NCBI RefSeq assembly: GCF_003028855.1
Contig: NZ_CP028324.1
Span: 620,001-684,000 of the forward strand
Reading direction: 5' to 3'
Length of the DNA stretch: 64,000 bases
From: Pseudoduganella armeniaca
Lineage (GTDB): Bacteria > Pseudomonadota > Gammaproteobacteria > Burkholderiales > Burkholderiaceae_D
Shown piece after piece: positions 46,901 to 60,446 of this stretch; the first letter of the stretch is position 1; every line of letters starts with the position of its first letter. A program made the translations under genes and the position numbers. The notes beneath the pieces are model-generated. The model worked only from the letters and a program-made list of their open reading frames with translations, was not told the origin of the DNA and did no database searches.

Positions 46901-49900
46901 ATGGTGGCGGCGCTGGCCGCGCTGCTCAGCCTACCCGCCGCGATGGCGCAGGAGGCCGAGCCTGCCGTCGGCAGCTACACGCCGTTCAAGGGCGAGCCGT
47001 TCTTCCTGCTGGCCGACACGGGTTTCGGCAGCGGCGAGGAAGCGCGCGTGCGCCTGGAAGTGCCGGGCCGCGACATTGGCCGCATGAACCTGGAAGCCTA
47101 TTCGGGCGCGGACATCGTCGTGTATCGCGTGCCCGAGCCGCTCGAGTTCCTGAAAAAGCAGCGTAACCTGCACCGCGTGCAGGTCGCCGGCAACTACCAG
47201 GGCGAAGGCCTGGCCAACACCTTGCGCTTCCTGTGGGACAGCTGGTGGAAGCAGTCGCGCCTCGCATGGCGCCGCCTCTTTTCTCCGGAAGCGCGGCGCG
47301 CCGTCACGGGCGAGCAGCCGCGCCTGGCCACCAGCGAAGCGATCCGCCGTCCCGTGGTGTTCGCCAACCATCCGCAGTACAAGCCACTCAAGGGCTTCGA
47401 CATGGTGGACAGCTTCCGCTACCCGATCTGGAAGGCCAAGCCGATCGCGCCGCCGCAGGGCGTGCAGCTGGACGGCTCGAGCAGCGAATTCATTTCGACC
47501 GGCGCCGGCAACGTGATGATCCCGATCGGCAAGCGCAAACCCGGCCTGTACCTGGTCGAAGCCATCATCGGCGAACACCGCGCCACCACGCTGGTCTTCG
47601 TCTCCGACACGATTGCCGTCACCAAGGTATCGTCCGGCCAGATGCTGGTGTGGACCGCGCGGCGCGATAACGGCGCCACTGTCGCCGGCACCAACGTGGT
47701 CTGGACCGACGGCACCGGCGTGCTGCAATCGGGCGCCACCGGCGCGGACGGCGTTGCCACGCTGGAGCGCGGCAGCCCGGAACACACCTACGTGCTGGGC
47801 GAGGACCGCAATGGCGGCGTGTTCGTCTCCGAGAATTTTTACTATGACAGCGAGATCTACAACACCAAGATCTACGCCGTGACCGACCGGCCGCTGTACC
47901 GCCCGGGCGACGAAGTCAACGTCAAGTTCCTGGCGCGCGATTTCAAATCCGCCCGCGTGTCCGCCGCCGCGGCGCAGGCGCCGGTCGCCCTGACGGTGTT
48001 CGACCCGAACGGCACGCCGCTCTTGACGCAGACCTTGCAGCTGTCGCCGGAGAACGGCACCGAAACGCGCTTCCGCCTGCCCGAGCAGGCCGGCGCCGGC
48101 GGCTATGAGCTGCGCTTCACCTACCAGGGCGACACGTACGGCGCCGCGTTCCGCGTGGCCGAGTACATCAAGCCGCACTTCGAGATCAACGTGCAGCCCA
48201 AGCAGCCCGAGTTCAAGACCGGCGAGAACGTGACGGGCACGATCGCGCTGCGCTATGCCGACGGCAAGCCGGTCAAGGATGCGGCGCTGACGCTGTCGCT
48301 GCGCAGCCAGCAGAACACGATGGTGGAAGGGGAGCTGCGCTACAGCGGCCTGTTCCCCGTCGAGCTGAAGACGGTCGAACTGAAGACCGACAGCAAGGGC
48401 AACGTGGACTTCTCGTTGCCGCCTGCCGCCGAACCGTCGCGCTACATCCTGACGGTGCTGGCCACCGACGGCGCCGCCTACCGCGTGAAAACCACGCGCG
48501 AGCTGCTGATCGCCCGCTCGGCCAGCAGTTATCAATTGAAGGCGGCACGTCAATTCTCCGACCCCGGCCAGACCGTGCACTTCGACCTGACGGCGGACGG
48601 CAAGGGCGCCGCGCGCCCGGTGCGCTGGGAGATGGTGCAGCTGGAGCAGCAGACCAAGACGTCCGGCGCGTTCAACCCGGCCGCCAAGGGCTGGGACGTG
48701 ACGTTCCCGGCCTCCGGTTCGTATCAACTGAGCCTGCGCGACGAGCGCGGCAACCTGCTGGCCGCGGCCAGCCACTGGGTCACGGGTGCCGGCGTCAAGA
48801 CGACGCCGGGCAGCATCGAGATCGTGCTGGACAAGGCGCGCTACCGTCCGGGCGAGACGGCCGAGGCCCTGGTCACGTTCTCGCAGCCGGCCGACGAGGC
48901 GCTCGTCACGCTGGAGCGCGACAAGGTCGAGCAGTACGGCCTGCTGAAGGGGGGCGCCGGCTGGTTCAAGGCCGCCCGCGTGGCGCCGAACCAGTGGCGC
49001 GTGCGCATACCCATCACGGAAGAACATGGTCCCAACATCACGTTCTCCGTGGCCGCCACGCGCAACGGCGAGTTCGTGTTCGAGAACGCGGGGCTGCAGG
49101 TGATCGAACCGCGCATCGCGCTCCAGTTCAAGGCCGACAAGGAGACCTACCAGCCGGGCGAGAAGGTCACGCTGGACGTCACGGCCACCTTGGAGGGCAA
49201 GCCTGTTTCGACGCTGGTGGCGCTGGGCGTGGTGGACGAGATGATCTACGTGCTGCAGCCGGAGATCGCACCGGACATCGCCGACTTCTTCTACCACCCG
49301 CGCCGCAACAACGTGCGCACGACGGCGAGCCTGTCGTTCATCAGCTACGACATGGCGCAGGGCCGCACCAGCGGCGTGCCGGCGCGGCACAACTACAACG
49401 AGCGCGGCGTCAAGGTGCTGGAGCGTCCGCGCCGCGACAACGTCGACACGGCCTTCTGGGCGCCCTCGCTGAAGACCGATGCCAGCGGCCATGCGCGCGT
49501 GACGTTCACGATGCCGGACGCGCTGACGCGCTGGCGCATCACCGGCCGCGCGATGGATGCGCAAGGCCGCGTGGGCCAGAGAACCGGCTACCTGCGCTCG
49601 GACAAGGCGTTCTACGCCAAGTGGACGGCGCCGGACTGGATGCGCGCGGGCGATGCGCCGCGCGCCACGGTGGCGGTGTTCAACCAGAGCGGTGCCAAGC
49701 AGGCGCTGGAGGTCACGCTGGCCGGTGGCGGTGTCGGGAAAACCGAGAAGCTCGATGCCAACCCGGGTGTCAACTATGTCTCGTTCCCGCTGGCCGGCAG
49801 TGCCGGCGCGCTGCGCCTCGAAGTAAAACAGAACGGCAAGCTGGTCGATGTTGTCGATACGGCCGTGCAGGTGCAGCCGGCAGCATGGAACAGCCCGCGC

Positions 49901-51424
49901 TCGCAAACACTGGCGCTGGCCGGGGCCGAGGCGGCGCTGAAACTGCCGCCGGATGCACGCAACGTGCGCGTGTCGTTCGTGCAGGGCGCCGCCGGCCAGT
50001 TCTCGCGCATCGCGGACGACCTGATCGAGTATCCGTATGGCGGCGTCGAGCAGACGGCCAGCCAGATCATTCCGCTGACGTTGGCCACGCAAAGCCTGGG
50101 CGCCGATGCGGCCGGCCTGCGCGAGCGGCTGCTCGCGCGCCTGCAGTCGAGCCGCCTGCGCCTGGTGTCGATGGCCGGACCGAAGGCGACGTTCGGGTGG
50201 TGGGGCAACGCCACGCAGGGCGATGCCCTGATGACGGCCTATGCCTACTACGCCGACTGGTACGCGGCGCGTGCGCTGCAGATCGAGCTGCCGGCGGAGC
50301 ACTGGGACAACCTGCTGGCCGTGTATGCCGAGACGGGCCTGAAGGACAGCCTGACCCGGCGCGCGCTGACGTTGTGGATGGCCCAGCAAATGGGCCTGGC
50401 GACGAAGACGCTGGTCGAGGGTCTGGTGGGCGACAGCGCCGCAGCGGTCCTGGCCGACAAGGCGCGCGCGCAGGGCGCCGGCGCCAGCCTGTTGCTGGGC
50501 GCGGCCGACGATCGCGTCACGCAGTCGATGGGTTTCGGCCTGCTGGCGCTGGCCGCCACGCAGAACGGCGTAGCGCTGCCGCCCGCGTTGCAGGAGCAGG
50601 TGGCGGCGGCGTGGACCACGCTGAAGGCGACGCCGGCACCGGCGGCCCAGGCGCTGCTGATGCTGGCCGGCGAGCTGCCGGCCACCCATGCCGAGGCGGT
50701 GCTGGCTGCCGTCAAGGCCGAGGCGCCGACGTTCGACCGGGCACTGACCCTGCTGTGGGTGCAGAAGAAGCTGGGCGGCCCGTCGATCGGCAAGGCGCCA
50801 GCCGTCGCGCTGGAAGGACCGTGGCAGAAGGTCGACAGCGGCACCGGCCAGCCGAGCTGGCGCTGGACGGACGCGAAAGCGGTACCGGCCACGTTGCGGG
50901 TGGCGGGCGCCGCGCCAGCCGGCACCACGGCCATCGTGCAGTACGACAGCCGGGCCGCCGAAAACAGCGCCTTGCCTGTCACGGTGGAGCGCCGCATCCT
51001 GCGCATGGTGCCCGGCAGCGACGGCTACAAGACGGAACTGGTCAAGGCGGGCGAAACGCTGCGCAGCGATGAGTTGTACCTGGACGAAATCCGCCTGAAG
51101 CCGGCCGCCGGCGCGCGTCACCGCTATGGCCTGGTGGAAGTGGCGCTGCCGCCTGGCGCCACGGTGGAACCGACCACCTGGGGCATGAACATGGCCGGTG
51201 CGACGCCCGCGCCTCTGGAGCGCGCTCGCCACGTCGAACGCCGCGACGGCTATGCCGTGCCGGTCGATCCGCTCGATGGCGAAGTCACCGTGCGCCACCT
51301 GTTGCGCTTCGCGCAGAAGGGCAGTTATGTGCTGCCACCGGCACGCTACTACCGCGCCTACCAGCCGGACCAGAAGGCCCTTGAGGGCGGCGGCAAGACC
51401 ATGCGTACGCTGAAGGTGGAGTGA
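46901..51424 (+). CDS. yfaS: Alpha-2-macroglobulin family protein lacking the thioester Cys (YfaS-like)
   Basis: 1507-residue periplasmic protein of the bacterial alpha-2-macroglobulin family, proposed to trap attacking proteases. MG-type beta-domains fill the first 900 residues (YSGADIVVYRVPEP, VTDRPLYRPGDEVNVKF), followed by the alpha-2-macroglobulin core with TDASGHARVTFTMPDALTRW and the terpenoid-cyclase-like helical domain. Where thioester forms have CxEQ, this one has YPYGGVEQ with Gly1048 in place of Cys, so it cannot form the thioester, as in YfaS-type relatives. The ATG at 46901 gives the signal peptide MVAALAALLSLPAAMA; it has no positive charge, so an upstream CTG or other start is possible. 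The stop overlaps yfaQ. Confidence 0.9.
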   Translation: MVAALAALLSLPAAMAQEAEPAVGSYTPFKGEPFFLLADTGFGSGEEARVRLEVPGRDIGRMNLEAYSGADIVVYRVPEPLEFLKKQRNLHRVQVAGNYQGEGLANTLRFLWDSWWKQSRLAWRRLFSPEARRAVTGEQPRLATSEAIRRPVVFANHPQYKPLKGFDMVDSFRYPIWKAKPIAPPQGVQLDGSSSEFISTGAGNVMIPIGKRKPGLYLVEAIIGEHRATTLVFVSDTIAVTKVSSGQMLVWTARRDNGATVAGTNVVWTDGTGVLQSGATGADGVATLERGSPEHTYVLGEDRNGGVFVSENFYYDSEIYNTKIYAVTDRPLYRPGDEVNVKFLARDFKSARVSAAAAQAPVALTVFDPNGTPLLTQTLQLSPENGTETRFRLPEQAGAGGYELRFTYQGDTYGAAFRVAEYIKPHFEINVQPKQPEFKTGENVTGTIALRYADGKPVKDAALTLSLRSQQNTMVEGELRYSGLFPVELKTVELKTDSKGNVDFSLPPAAEPSRYILTVLATDGAAYRVKTTRELLIARSASSYQLKAARQFSDPGQTVHFDLTADGKGAARPVRWEMVQLEQQTKTSGAFNPAAKGWDVTFPASGSYQLSLRDERGNLLAAASHWVTGAGVKTTPGSIEIVLDKARYRPGETAEALVTFSQPADEALVTLERDKVEQYGLLKGGAGWFKAARVAPNQWRVRIPITEEHGPNITFSVAATRNGEFVFENAGLQVIEPRIALQFKADKETYQPGEKVTLDVTATLEGKPVSTLVALGVVDEMIYVLQPEIAPDIADFFYHPRRNNVRTTASLSFISYDMAQGRTSGVPARHNYNERGVKVLERPRRDNVDTAFWAPSLKTDASGHARVTFTMPDALTRWRITGRAMDAQGRVGQRTGYLRSDKAFYAKWTAPDWMRAGDAPRATVAVFNQSGAKQALEVTLAGGGVGKTEKLDANPGVNYVSFPLAGSAGALRLEVKQNGKLVDVVDTAVQVQPAAWNSPRSQTLALAGAEAALKLPPDARNVRVSFVQGAAGQFSRIADDLIEYPYGGVEQTASQIIPLTLATQSLGADAAGLRERLLARLQSSRLRLVSMAGPKATFGWWGNATQGDALMTAYAYYADWYAARALQIELPAEHWDNLLAVYAETGLKDSLTRRALTLWMAQQMGLATKTLVEGLVGDSAAAVLADKARAQGAGASLLLGAADDRVTQSMGFGLLALAATQNGVALPPALQEQVAAAWTTLKATPAPAAQALLMLAGELPATHAEAVLAAVKAEAPTFDRALTLLWVQKKLGGPSIGKAPAVALEGPWQKVDSGTGQPSWRWTDAKAVPATLRVAGAAPAGTTAIVQYDSRAAENSALPVTVERRILRMVPGSDGYKTELVKAGETLRSDELYLDEIRLKPAAGARHRYGLVEVALPPGATVEPTTWGMNMAGATPAPLERARHVERRDGYAVPVDPLDGEVTVRHLLRFAQKGSYVLPPARYYRAYQPDQKALEGGGKTMRTLKVE

Positions 51425-53106
51425 TGTCACGGCGCGGCAGCGTGTTGGCACTCTCCGTCCTGATGGCGGCACAGGCATCGGCGGCAACGCTCGACGTCGC
51501 GTGGCGCCAGGACGGCGCCACGCGCGTCGTGCAGCTGCGCGACGGTGGTGCCGCGCCGCGTAAGTTCGACGGCAGCCGCGCCGTGCCGCTGGGCAGCCTG
51601 TGGAAGCTGTTTGTCTACGTGTATGCGGTCGACACGCGCACGCCACTGCCGGACTTCCGCTGCACCGGACGCGATCCGGAAGAGGTGTACTGCTGCGACG
51701 CGGGCCAGACGGTCGAGCGCGATGCCGCGCTGGCGCAGTCTTGCGGCCTGTTCTTCGCACCGCGGCGGCTGATGCTCGCGGCGCCGGCCTGGCGCGACTA
51801 CTGGATGAAGCGGCTGGGCGCTGCGCCGGCCGGCGAGTTGGCCTGGCTGGCCGATCCGGCCCGGCTGGAGCCCGGCCGCGAGGTGCGGCTGGACAGCCTG
51901 CTGCGGGTGCTGGCCAGCGTCTCGCCGGCCAGCCGGGCCGAGGCCGAGAGCGCGTTGCTGCGCGTGGTGCTGGACGGGCGCGGTGCCGATACCGTGCGCT
52001 GGTTCGGCAGCCAGTTGCGCGTCAAGACCTTTTCCTGGCATGAGCGCGATGGCGCCGTCCGGCAGCGACTGGGTGGTGCCGCGGGCTGGCTGGCCGACGG
52101 CACGCCGGTCTGGTTCGCAGGCGAGGGCGCCAGTGCTGGCATCCTGCGCCAGTGGGCGCCGCGGCTGGCGGCGGCATTGCCGCCGGCCCGGCCGGAGGAC
52201 AGTGGCTGCGTGATGGTGGATTACTTCGCCCGCTACCCCGTGCGCAGCGTGCGCGGCGCCGACGGCGACGTCACGGCCGGTGCACTGAACGGCCGCCATC
52301 TCGTCACGTTCGAAAACGGCAACAGCCTGGCCGTGCGCAGTGGCGGCGAGCTGTGGGTGGAGCGCGGCAGCGACGGCCGGCCGCAGGTGCGCGGGCGGCT
52401 GGGCGTCAATGAATACGTCGCGCGCGTGATCGACCGCGAGGGCAGCGCCCGGGAGCCGGAAGCGGGCAAGGCGCTGGCGATCGCGGCGCGCAGCTATCTG
52501 CAGCAGAATGCCCGGCTGGTGGCCGGTTGCCAGCAGATCGCCGACAGCAGCGCACGCCAGCGGGTCAGCCCGAACCCGGCCACGCCCGAGGCGCTGGCCT
52601 TGGCGCGCTGGACCGACCAGCTGGTGGTCGATGGCGTCAGCGTACGCTATCACCGCGACACGCCGGCAGCCGATACGCTCGTCTGGACGCAGGCGGTCAC
52701 ACAGGCACGCCAGGGCAGGCGCTTCGACGAATTGCTGGCGGCGGCTTACCCGGCCGGTTCCCTGGCAGTCGTCGGCAACAGCGGCACGCGCTGCCAGCGG
52801 CTGGCCCGCAACGAAGCATGGCTGGCGGCGGCCTTGCCGCGCTGGCGCCGCCAGCTGGTGCGCGAAGCGGGCTATGAAGCGCCGGCGACGCCGCCAATCG
52901 TCTGCGAACTGGCCAGCGGCGCACCGTACTCCGAACAATCGCGCAACCGCATCTTCATGCGTCCGCTGGCGACGCGCGAGGACCGCATCACGCTGGCGCA
53001 CGAATACCTGCACATCGGCTTGCGCCAGCATCCGCGCGGGCAGGACGAGCAATACGTCGAGCGACTGGCGCGCCGGCTCGTCGACATCAATCTGGAGACG
53101 TTATGA
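51424..53106 (+). CDS. yfaQ: DUF2300 protein (YfaQ-like), multi-domain secreted protein
   Basis: 560-residue secreted protein (signal peptide near ALSVLMAAQASA). Three parts can be seen. Residues 45-250 resemble a penicillin-binding-like fold, with SLWK (58-61) as SxxK and a second Ser in AQSCGLFF. Residues about 320-440 resemble SpoIID/LytB (RLGVNEYVARVIDREG; KALAIAARSYLQQNA). The C-terminus has a HEYLH (526-530) zinc-peptidase motif, HExxH. The family is annotated only as DUF2300; the assignments are mine. The stop of yfaS and this ATG share a base (TGATG), and a GTG at 51421 is an alternative start. Confidence 0.8.
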   Translation: MSRRGSVLALSVLMAAQASAATLDVAWRQDGATRVVQLRDGGAAPRKFDGSRAVPLGSLWKLFVYVYAVDTRTPLPDFRCTGRDPEEVYCCDAGQTVERDAALAQSCGLFFAPRRLMLAAPAWRDYWMKRLGAAPAGELAWLADPARLEPGREVRLDSLLRVLASVSPASRAEAESALLRVVLDGRGADTVRWFGSQLRVKTFSWHERDGAVRQRLGGAAGWLADGTPVWFAGEGASAGILRQWAPRLAAALPPARPEDSGCVMVDYFARYPVRSVRGADGDVTAGALNGRHLVTFENGNSLAVRSGGELWVERGSDGRPQVRGRLGVNEYVARVIDREGSAREPEAGKALAIAARSYLQQNARLVAGCQQIADSSARQRVSPNPATPEALALARWTDQLVVDGVSVRYHRDTPAADTLVWTQAVTQARQGRRFDELLAAAYPAGSLAVVGNSGTRCQRLARNEAWLAAALPRWRRQLVREAGYEAPATPPIVCELASGAPYSEQSRNRIFMRPLATREDRITLAHEYLHIGLRQHPRGQDEQYVERLARRLVDINLETL

Positions 53107-53897
53107 AAGCACGTCGCACGCTCGCCGCCGGTTTGCTGGCGCTGGCCGCCTGGCCGGCACTGGCACAAGACCGCACCGTCGTGTCCCCGCAAGGCGGCTG
53201 GAACCGCGCCGGCTTGACGGACCGTTCGCAGGAGCTGGCCGTCAATTACCCCTATGCGCTGATCGATCGGGGCACGCAGTCGAACCGGCGCATGATCGAG
53301 GGCCACCTGCGCCAGGCCAGCAAGCAGCGCCCGTTCCACAAGCTGGTCGTCAATGGCAATCCGACGCCGCTGTACACGGACGAAAACGGCCGCTATGCGC
53401 GCGCTTACTCGTTCGGTGCGGGGTCGAACAGCGTGGAGGTGCGCTCGCCCGACGGCAAGTCGCTCAAGCGCATCCAGTTCTACGAGGCGAACAGCGCGCG
53501 GCCGCAGGCGATGATCCGGGTGATCGCGGCCTGGGACGACAACCAGGCCGAGGTCGACCTGCACATCGTGACGCCGGACGGGCAGCATGCCTACTTCGGC
53601 CATCCAGTGCTGACCAATGGCGGCGGCCTTGACGTGGACACCGTGGACGGACCGGGACCCGAGAACTTCATGATGACGGCGCCGCAGCGCGGCCTGTACC
53701 AGGTGTGGGTCAATTACTGGGGCAATTTCGGCAGCGATGGCTATCACTTCGACGAGTCCACGCGCCAACGCCCCATCATCACGACGCGCATCACGCTGGT
53801 CTTCCACGAGAACACGGCTAGGGAGCGCCGCGAGGAGTTCGTCGTGCCATTGCGCAGCATCGGCGAGCTGACACTCGTCAAAACCTTCAAATTCTGA
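53103..53897 (+). CDS. yfaP: DUF2135 protein (YfaP-like), first of two
   Basis: 264-residue secreted protein with a signal peptide (LAAGLLALAAWPALAQ). The DUF2135 beta-sandwich is seen in AWDDNQAEVDLHIVTPDGQ and YQVWVNYWGNFG, both of which recur in the next gene. It ends with ELTLVKTFKF. E. coli YfaP is the same family and lies in the same operon. Function unknown; a von Willebrand-like or Ig-like adhesive role has been guessed at most. The ATG overlaps the yfaQ stop (ATGA). Confidence 0.85.
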   Translation: MKARRTLAAGLLALAAWPALAQDRTVVSPQGGWNRAGLTDRSQELAVNYPYALIDRGTQSNRRMIEGHLRQASKQRPFHKLVVNGNPTPLYTDENGRYARAYSFGAGSNSVEVRSPDGKSLKRIQFYEANSARPQAMIRVIAAWDDNQAEVDLHIVTPDGQHAYFGHPVLTNGGGLDVDTVDGPGPENFMMTAPQRGLYQVWVNYWGNFGSDGYHFDESTRQRPIITTRITLVFHENTARERREEFVVPLRSIGELTLVKTFKF

Positions 53898-53902
53898 TTA
53901 CC

Positions 53903-54664
53903 ATGAAGCCTATCTCTACCGGCCTGTTGGCTGCTGTCCTTGTTCCGGCCCTGGCGAGTGCCCAGGTGACGATCGAGTCGCCCAAGTCGGGCTGGCGTAA
54001 TTCGGCCGGGGCCCGCGAAACGTACTCGCAGGAGGTCAATTATCCGGCCAGCTCCGTCAACCTGCAGCCAGGCCAGAGCGAGACAGCGCAGATTCGTGGC
54101 CGCATTGCCGGCGCACCGAAGGGCAAACCGGCCGCCTTGGTCGTCAACGGCGTGGCGATGCCACTGGAGTTGGACGAGAACGGCCACTATGGCCGTCCCT
54201 ATGGTTTCGGGAACGGTTCGAACAGCGTCGAGGTGCGCGCGCCGGACGGCAAGGGCCGCGCCCGCACGCAGTTCTATGACAATTACGAAGGCAAGACACA
54301 GGCGCGCCTGCGCGTGGTGCTGTCATGGGACAGCCCTGGCACGGACCTGGACCTGCATGTGGTGACGCCGGCAGGCGGCCATGCCTGGTACGGCAATCGG
54401 GTGACCAGCGATGGCGGCGCGCTGGACGTGGATGTGACGACGGGATATGGACCGGAGATATTCTCCAGTGCCGCACCGCCGAAGGGCAATTATCACGTGT
54501 ACGTCAATTACTTTGGCAGCGGTGTCGATCAGTCCATATTGACGATTGCGCAAGTGGCGATTATCACCAATGAGAATACGCCGCGCGAGAAGCAGCAGGT
54601 GTTCCGGGTACCGATGCGCGCCGCCGGCGAACTGACGTTGGTGAAGTCGTTCGTGTTTCCATGA
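53903..54664 (+). CDS. DUF2135 protein, second YfaP paralogue
   Basis: 253-residue secreted protein, start MKPISTGLLAAVLVPALASA (signal peptide). It is similar to its neighbour throughout: SWDSPGTDLDLHVVTPAGG matches its partner's AWDDNQAEVDLHIVTPDGQ, and both end in ELTLVKxF. A tandem duplication within the operon, 5 bases after the first copy. I know of one DUF2135 protein in the E. coli operon, so the second is an addition here. No function can be given. Confidence 0.85.
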   Translation: MKPISTGLLAAVLVPALASAQVTIESPKSGWRNSAGARETYSQEVNYPASSVNLQPGQSETAQIRGRIAGAPKGKPAALVVNGVAMPLELDENGHYGRPYGFGNGSNSVEVRAPDGKGRARTQFYDNYEGKTQARLRVVLSWDSPGTDLDLHVVTPAGGHAWYGNRVTSDGGALDVDVTTGYGPEIFSSAAPPKGNYHVYVNYFGSGVDQSILTIAQVAIITNENTPREKQQVFRVPMRAAGELTLVKSFVFP

Positions 54665-54672
54665 AGAGGGGC

Positions 54673-54701
54673 TTGTCAGGCGGAATTGGCTTTGCTATAG
54701 T
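54673..54701 (+). promoter_or_regulatory. rRNA operon 2, upstream promoter candidate
   Basis: TTGTCA (54673-54678), 17-base spacer, TATAGT (54696-54701). Starts only 8 bases after the stop of the second DUF2135 gene. Confidence 0.65.
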
Positions 54702-54782
54702 TCTGTCCCTGCCGCAGCGTAGTAGTGAAAACGAAACGATGCGACAGCGATGAATGTGCCTCCGGTGCTGACATCGAAGGGG

Positions 54783-54811
54783 TTGACGAGCTGCACGAAA
54801 CACCGCATAAT
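54783..54811 (+). promoter_or_regulatory. rRNA operon 2, main promoter candidate
   Basis: TTGACG (54783-54788), 17-base spacer, CATAAT (54806-54811); identical elements to operon 1. Confidence 0.7.
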
Positions 54812-54878
54812 CTCATCTCTCTGCTGCTGACAAACACAACGATTTGTCAACGAATGCGGCAAGCGCCTAAGGGCAGAA

Positions 54879-54888
54879 TTCTTTAACA
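54879..54888 (+). promoter_or_regulatory. boxA antitermination site, leader of rRNA operon 2
   Basis: TTCTTTAACA, as in operon 1. Confidence 0.7.
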
Positions 54889-54893
54889 ATCAA

Positions 54894-54919
54894 CAGTCGA
54901 TAAGTGTGGGCGTTTGATG
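54894..54919 (+). other. 5' arm of the RNase III stem around 16S, operon 2
   Basis: 26-base segment complementary to 56623-56648 after the 16S gene. Confidence 0.75.
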
Positions 54920-55062
54920 TGAGTGTGCCCGGGACTTCGGTCCCGATACTCAAAATATATAGCATCAAACGCTTGCACAAGTAATTAAACGTGACCTCGC
55001 AAGAGGAACGTCAGATTCTTGAGTGAGTGACCTCCGATAGCAGTATCGGAACAACAGAGATT

Positions 55063-56596
<1,534 letters not shown>

Positions 56597-56622
56597 GAGT
56601 CGGCACGGATCGCAAGATCGTG

Positions 56623-56648
56623 CATCAAACGCTCACACTTATCGACTG
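56623..56648 (+). other. 3' arm of the RNase III stem around 16S, operon 2
   Basis: Complementary to 54894-54919. Confidence 0.75.
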
Positions 56649-56675
56649 TTGTTAGAGAAACAGCAAGAAGCGCGC

Positions 56676-56752
56676 GGGTCTGTAGCTCAGCTGGTTAGAG
56701 CACCGTGTTGATAACGCGGGGGTCGTTGGTTCGAGCCCAACCAGACCCACCA
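56676..56752 (+). tRNA. ileT: tRNA-Ile (GAT), operon 2
   Basis: Identical to the operon 1 copy; anticodon GAT and encoded CCA. Confidence 0.97.
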
Positions 56753-56770
56753 CGGTTTAGTTGTCACCGC

Positions 56771-56846
56771 GGGGGATTAGCTCAGCTGGGAGAGCACCTG
56801 CTTTGCAAGCAGGGGGTCGTCGGTTCGATCCCGTCATCCTCCACCA
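56771..56846 (+). tRNA. alaT: tRNA-Ala (TGC), operon 2
   Basis: Identical to the operon 1 copy. The 18-base gap to tRNA-Ile is unlike the 7-base gap in operon 1. Confidence 0.97.
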
Positions 56847-56915
56847 TCGCTTCTGTTGAAAGTCCAAACGTAAGTCGTCAGATTTAGGTTTGATCTTTTA
56901 GAGATCACTGCTGTT

Positions 56916-56928
56916 TCGCTCTTTAACA
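56916..56928 (+). promoter_or_regulatory. boxA in the 16S-23S spacer, operon 2
   Basis: TCGCTCTTTAACA, as in operon 1. Confidence 0.7.
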
Positions 56929-57050
56929 ATCTGGAAGAAGTAAAGTTTTATTAAGCGTGTGAGAAATCACACACTTAGGGTAGTGTTCGAAAGAACGCAT
57001 ACAAAAACTCATCAAACACAGTAGTAAATGCTTGAACCGATAGCCGTCAA

Positions 57051-59937
<2,887 letters not shown>

Positions 59938-60052
59938 GACGGTTACAGAGCATTTACTCTTTGATGAGAGTTACCAGAATTACCCCAACCTTTACTTCTT
60001 CCAGATTCAGTAGCCGCGTTGCCCCATAGGGAACGAGACTACGTACAAGTCA

Positions 60053-60168
60053 TGCCTGATGACCATAGCAAGTCGGTCCCACCCCTTCCCATCCCGAACA
60101 GGACCGTGAAACGACTTTGCGCCGATGATAGTGCTGCAACCAGTGTGAAAGTAGGTTATCGTCAGGCT
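60053..60168 (+). rRNA. rrf: 5S ribosomal RNA, operon 2
   Basis: Same as the operon 1 copy over its length. Confidence 0.94.
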
Positions 60169-60180
60169 GTTATACCGAGA

Positions 60181-60212
60181 AAAGCCCACCAGTGATCTGG
60201 TGGGCTTTTTTC
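60181..60212 (+). terminator. rRNA operon 2 terminator
   Basis: Twelve-base stem AAAGCCCACCAG with CTGGTGGGCTTT, TGAT loop, then T-tract. The stem differs from operon 1 although the loop side TGATCTGG is shared. Confidence 0.9.
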
Positions 60213-60257
60213 ATTTGGGTGCCCCATTCATTCGCCGACGCATCGGCGTTCCGGACT

Positions 60258-60386
60258 AAAACCAGGGTCAGTCCCCAGGGGGCAGACCCTGAGCCCTGAC
60301 GCGAGTGGGGCGAATCTTACTCAATGCCGCCATCGCGGCTTCAGGCTGAGGGTCTGTCCCTCCAGGGACTGACCCTGGTTTTCATC
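60258..60386. repeat. Palindromic MITE-like element, copy 2
   Basis: Related to copy 1 at 35541-35687 and equally placed, about 90 bases after 5S. Terminal core AAAACCAGGGTCAGTCCC (60258-60275) is inverted at 60365-60382; the left arm has lost the outer four bases that copy 1 shares with its right arm. The central sequence is nearly the same; the left-hand part is about 20 bases shorter. Confidence 0.75.
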
Positions 60387-60446
60387 GCTGGAACCTCGAG
60401 CACTTGCGCTATAAAAACGGCGTCACCCTTCGTGCAGTCTGCAGGC

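Noticed and set aside
46931..51760. Very long open frame on the minus strand opposite the alpha-2-macroglobulin gene
   Set aside because: It is a shadow of high-GC codon use; the composition (Arg/His/Gln/Ala-rich) is not protein-like and no domain is seen. The same applies to the antisense frames at 7548-10040 and 61369-63804.
56705..56887. 60-residue open frame over the tRNA-Ile/tRNA-Ala pair of operon 2
   Set aside because: It is read through tRNA genes and is a common false ORF.
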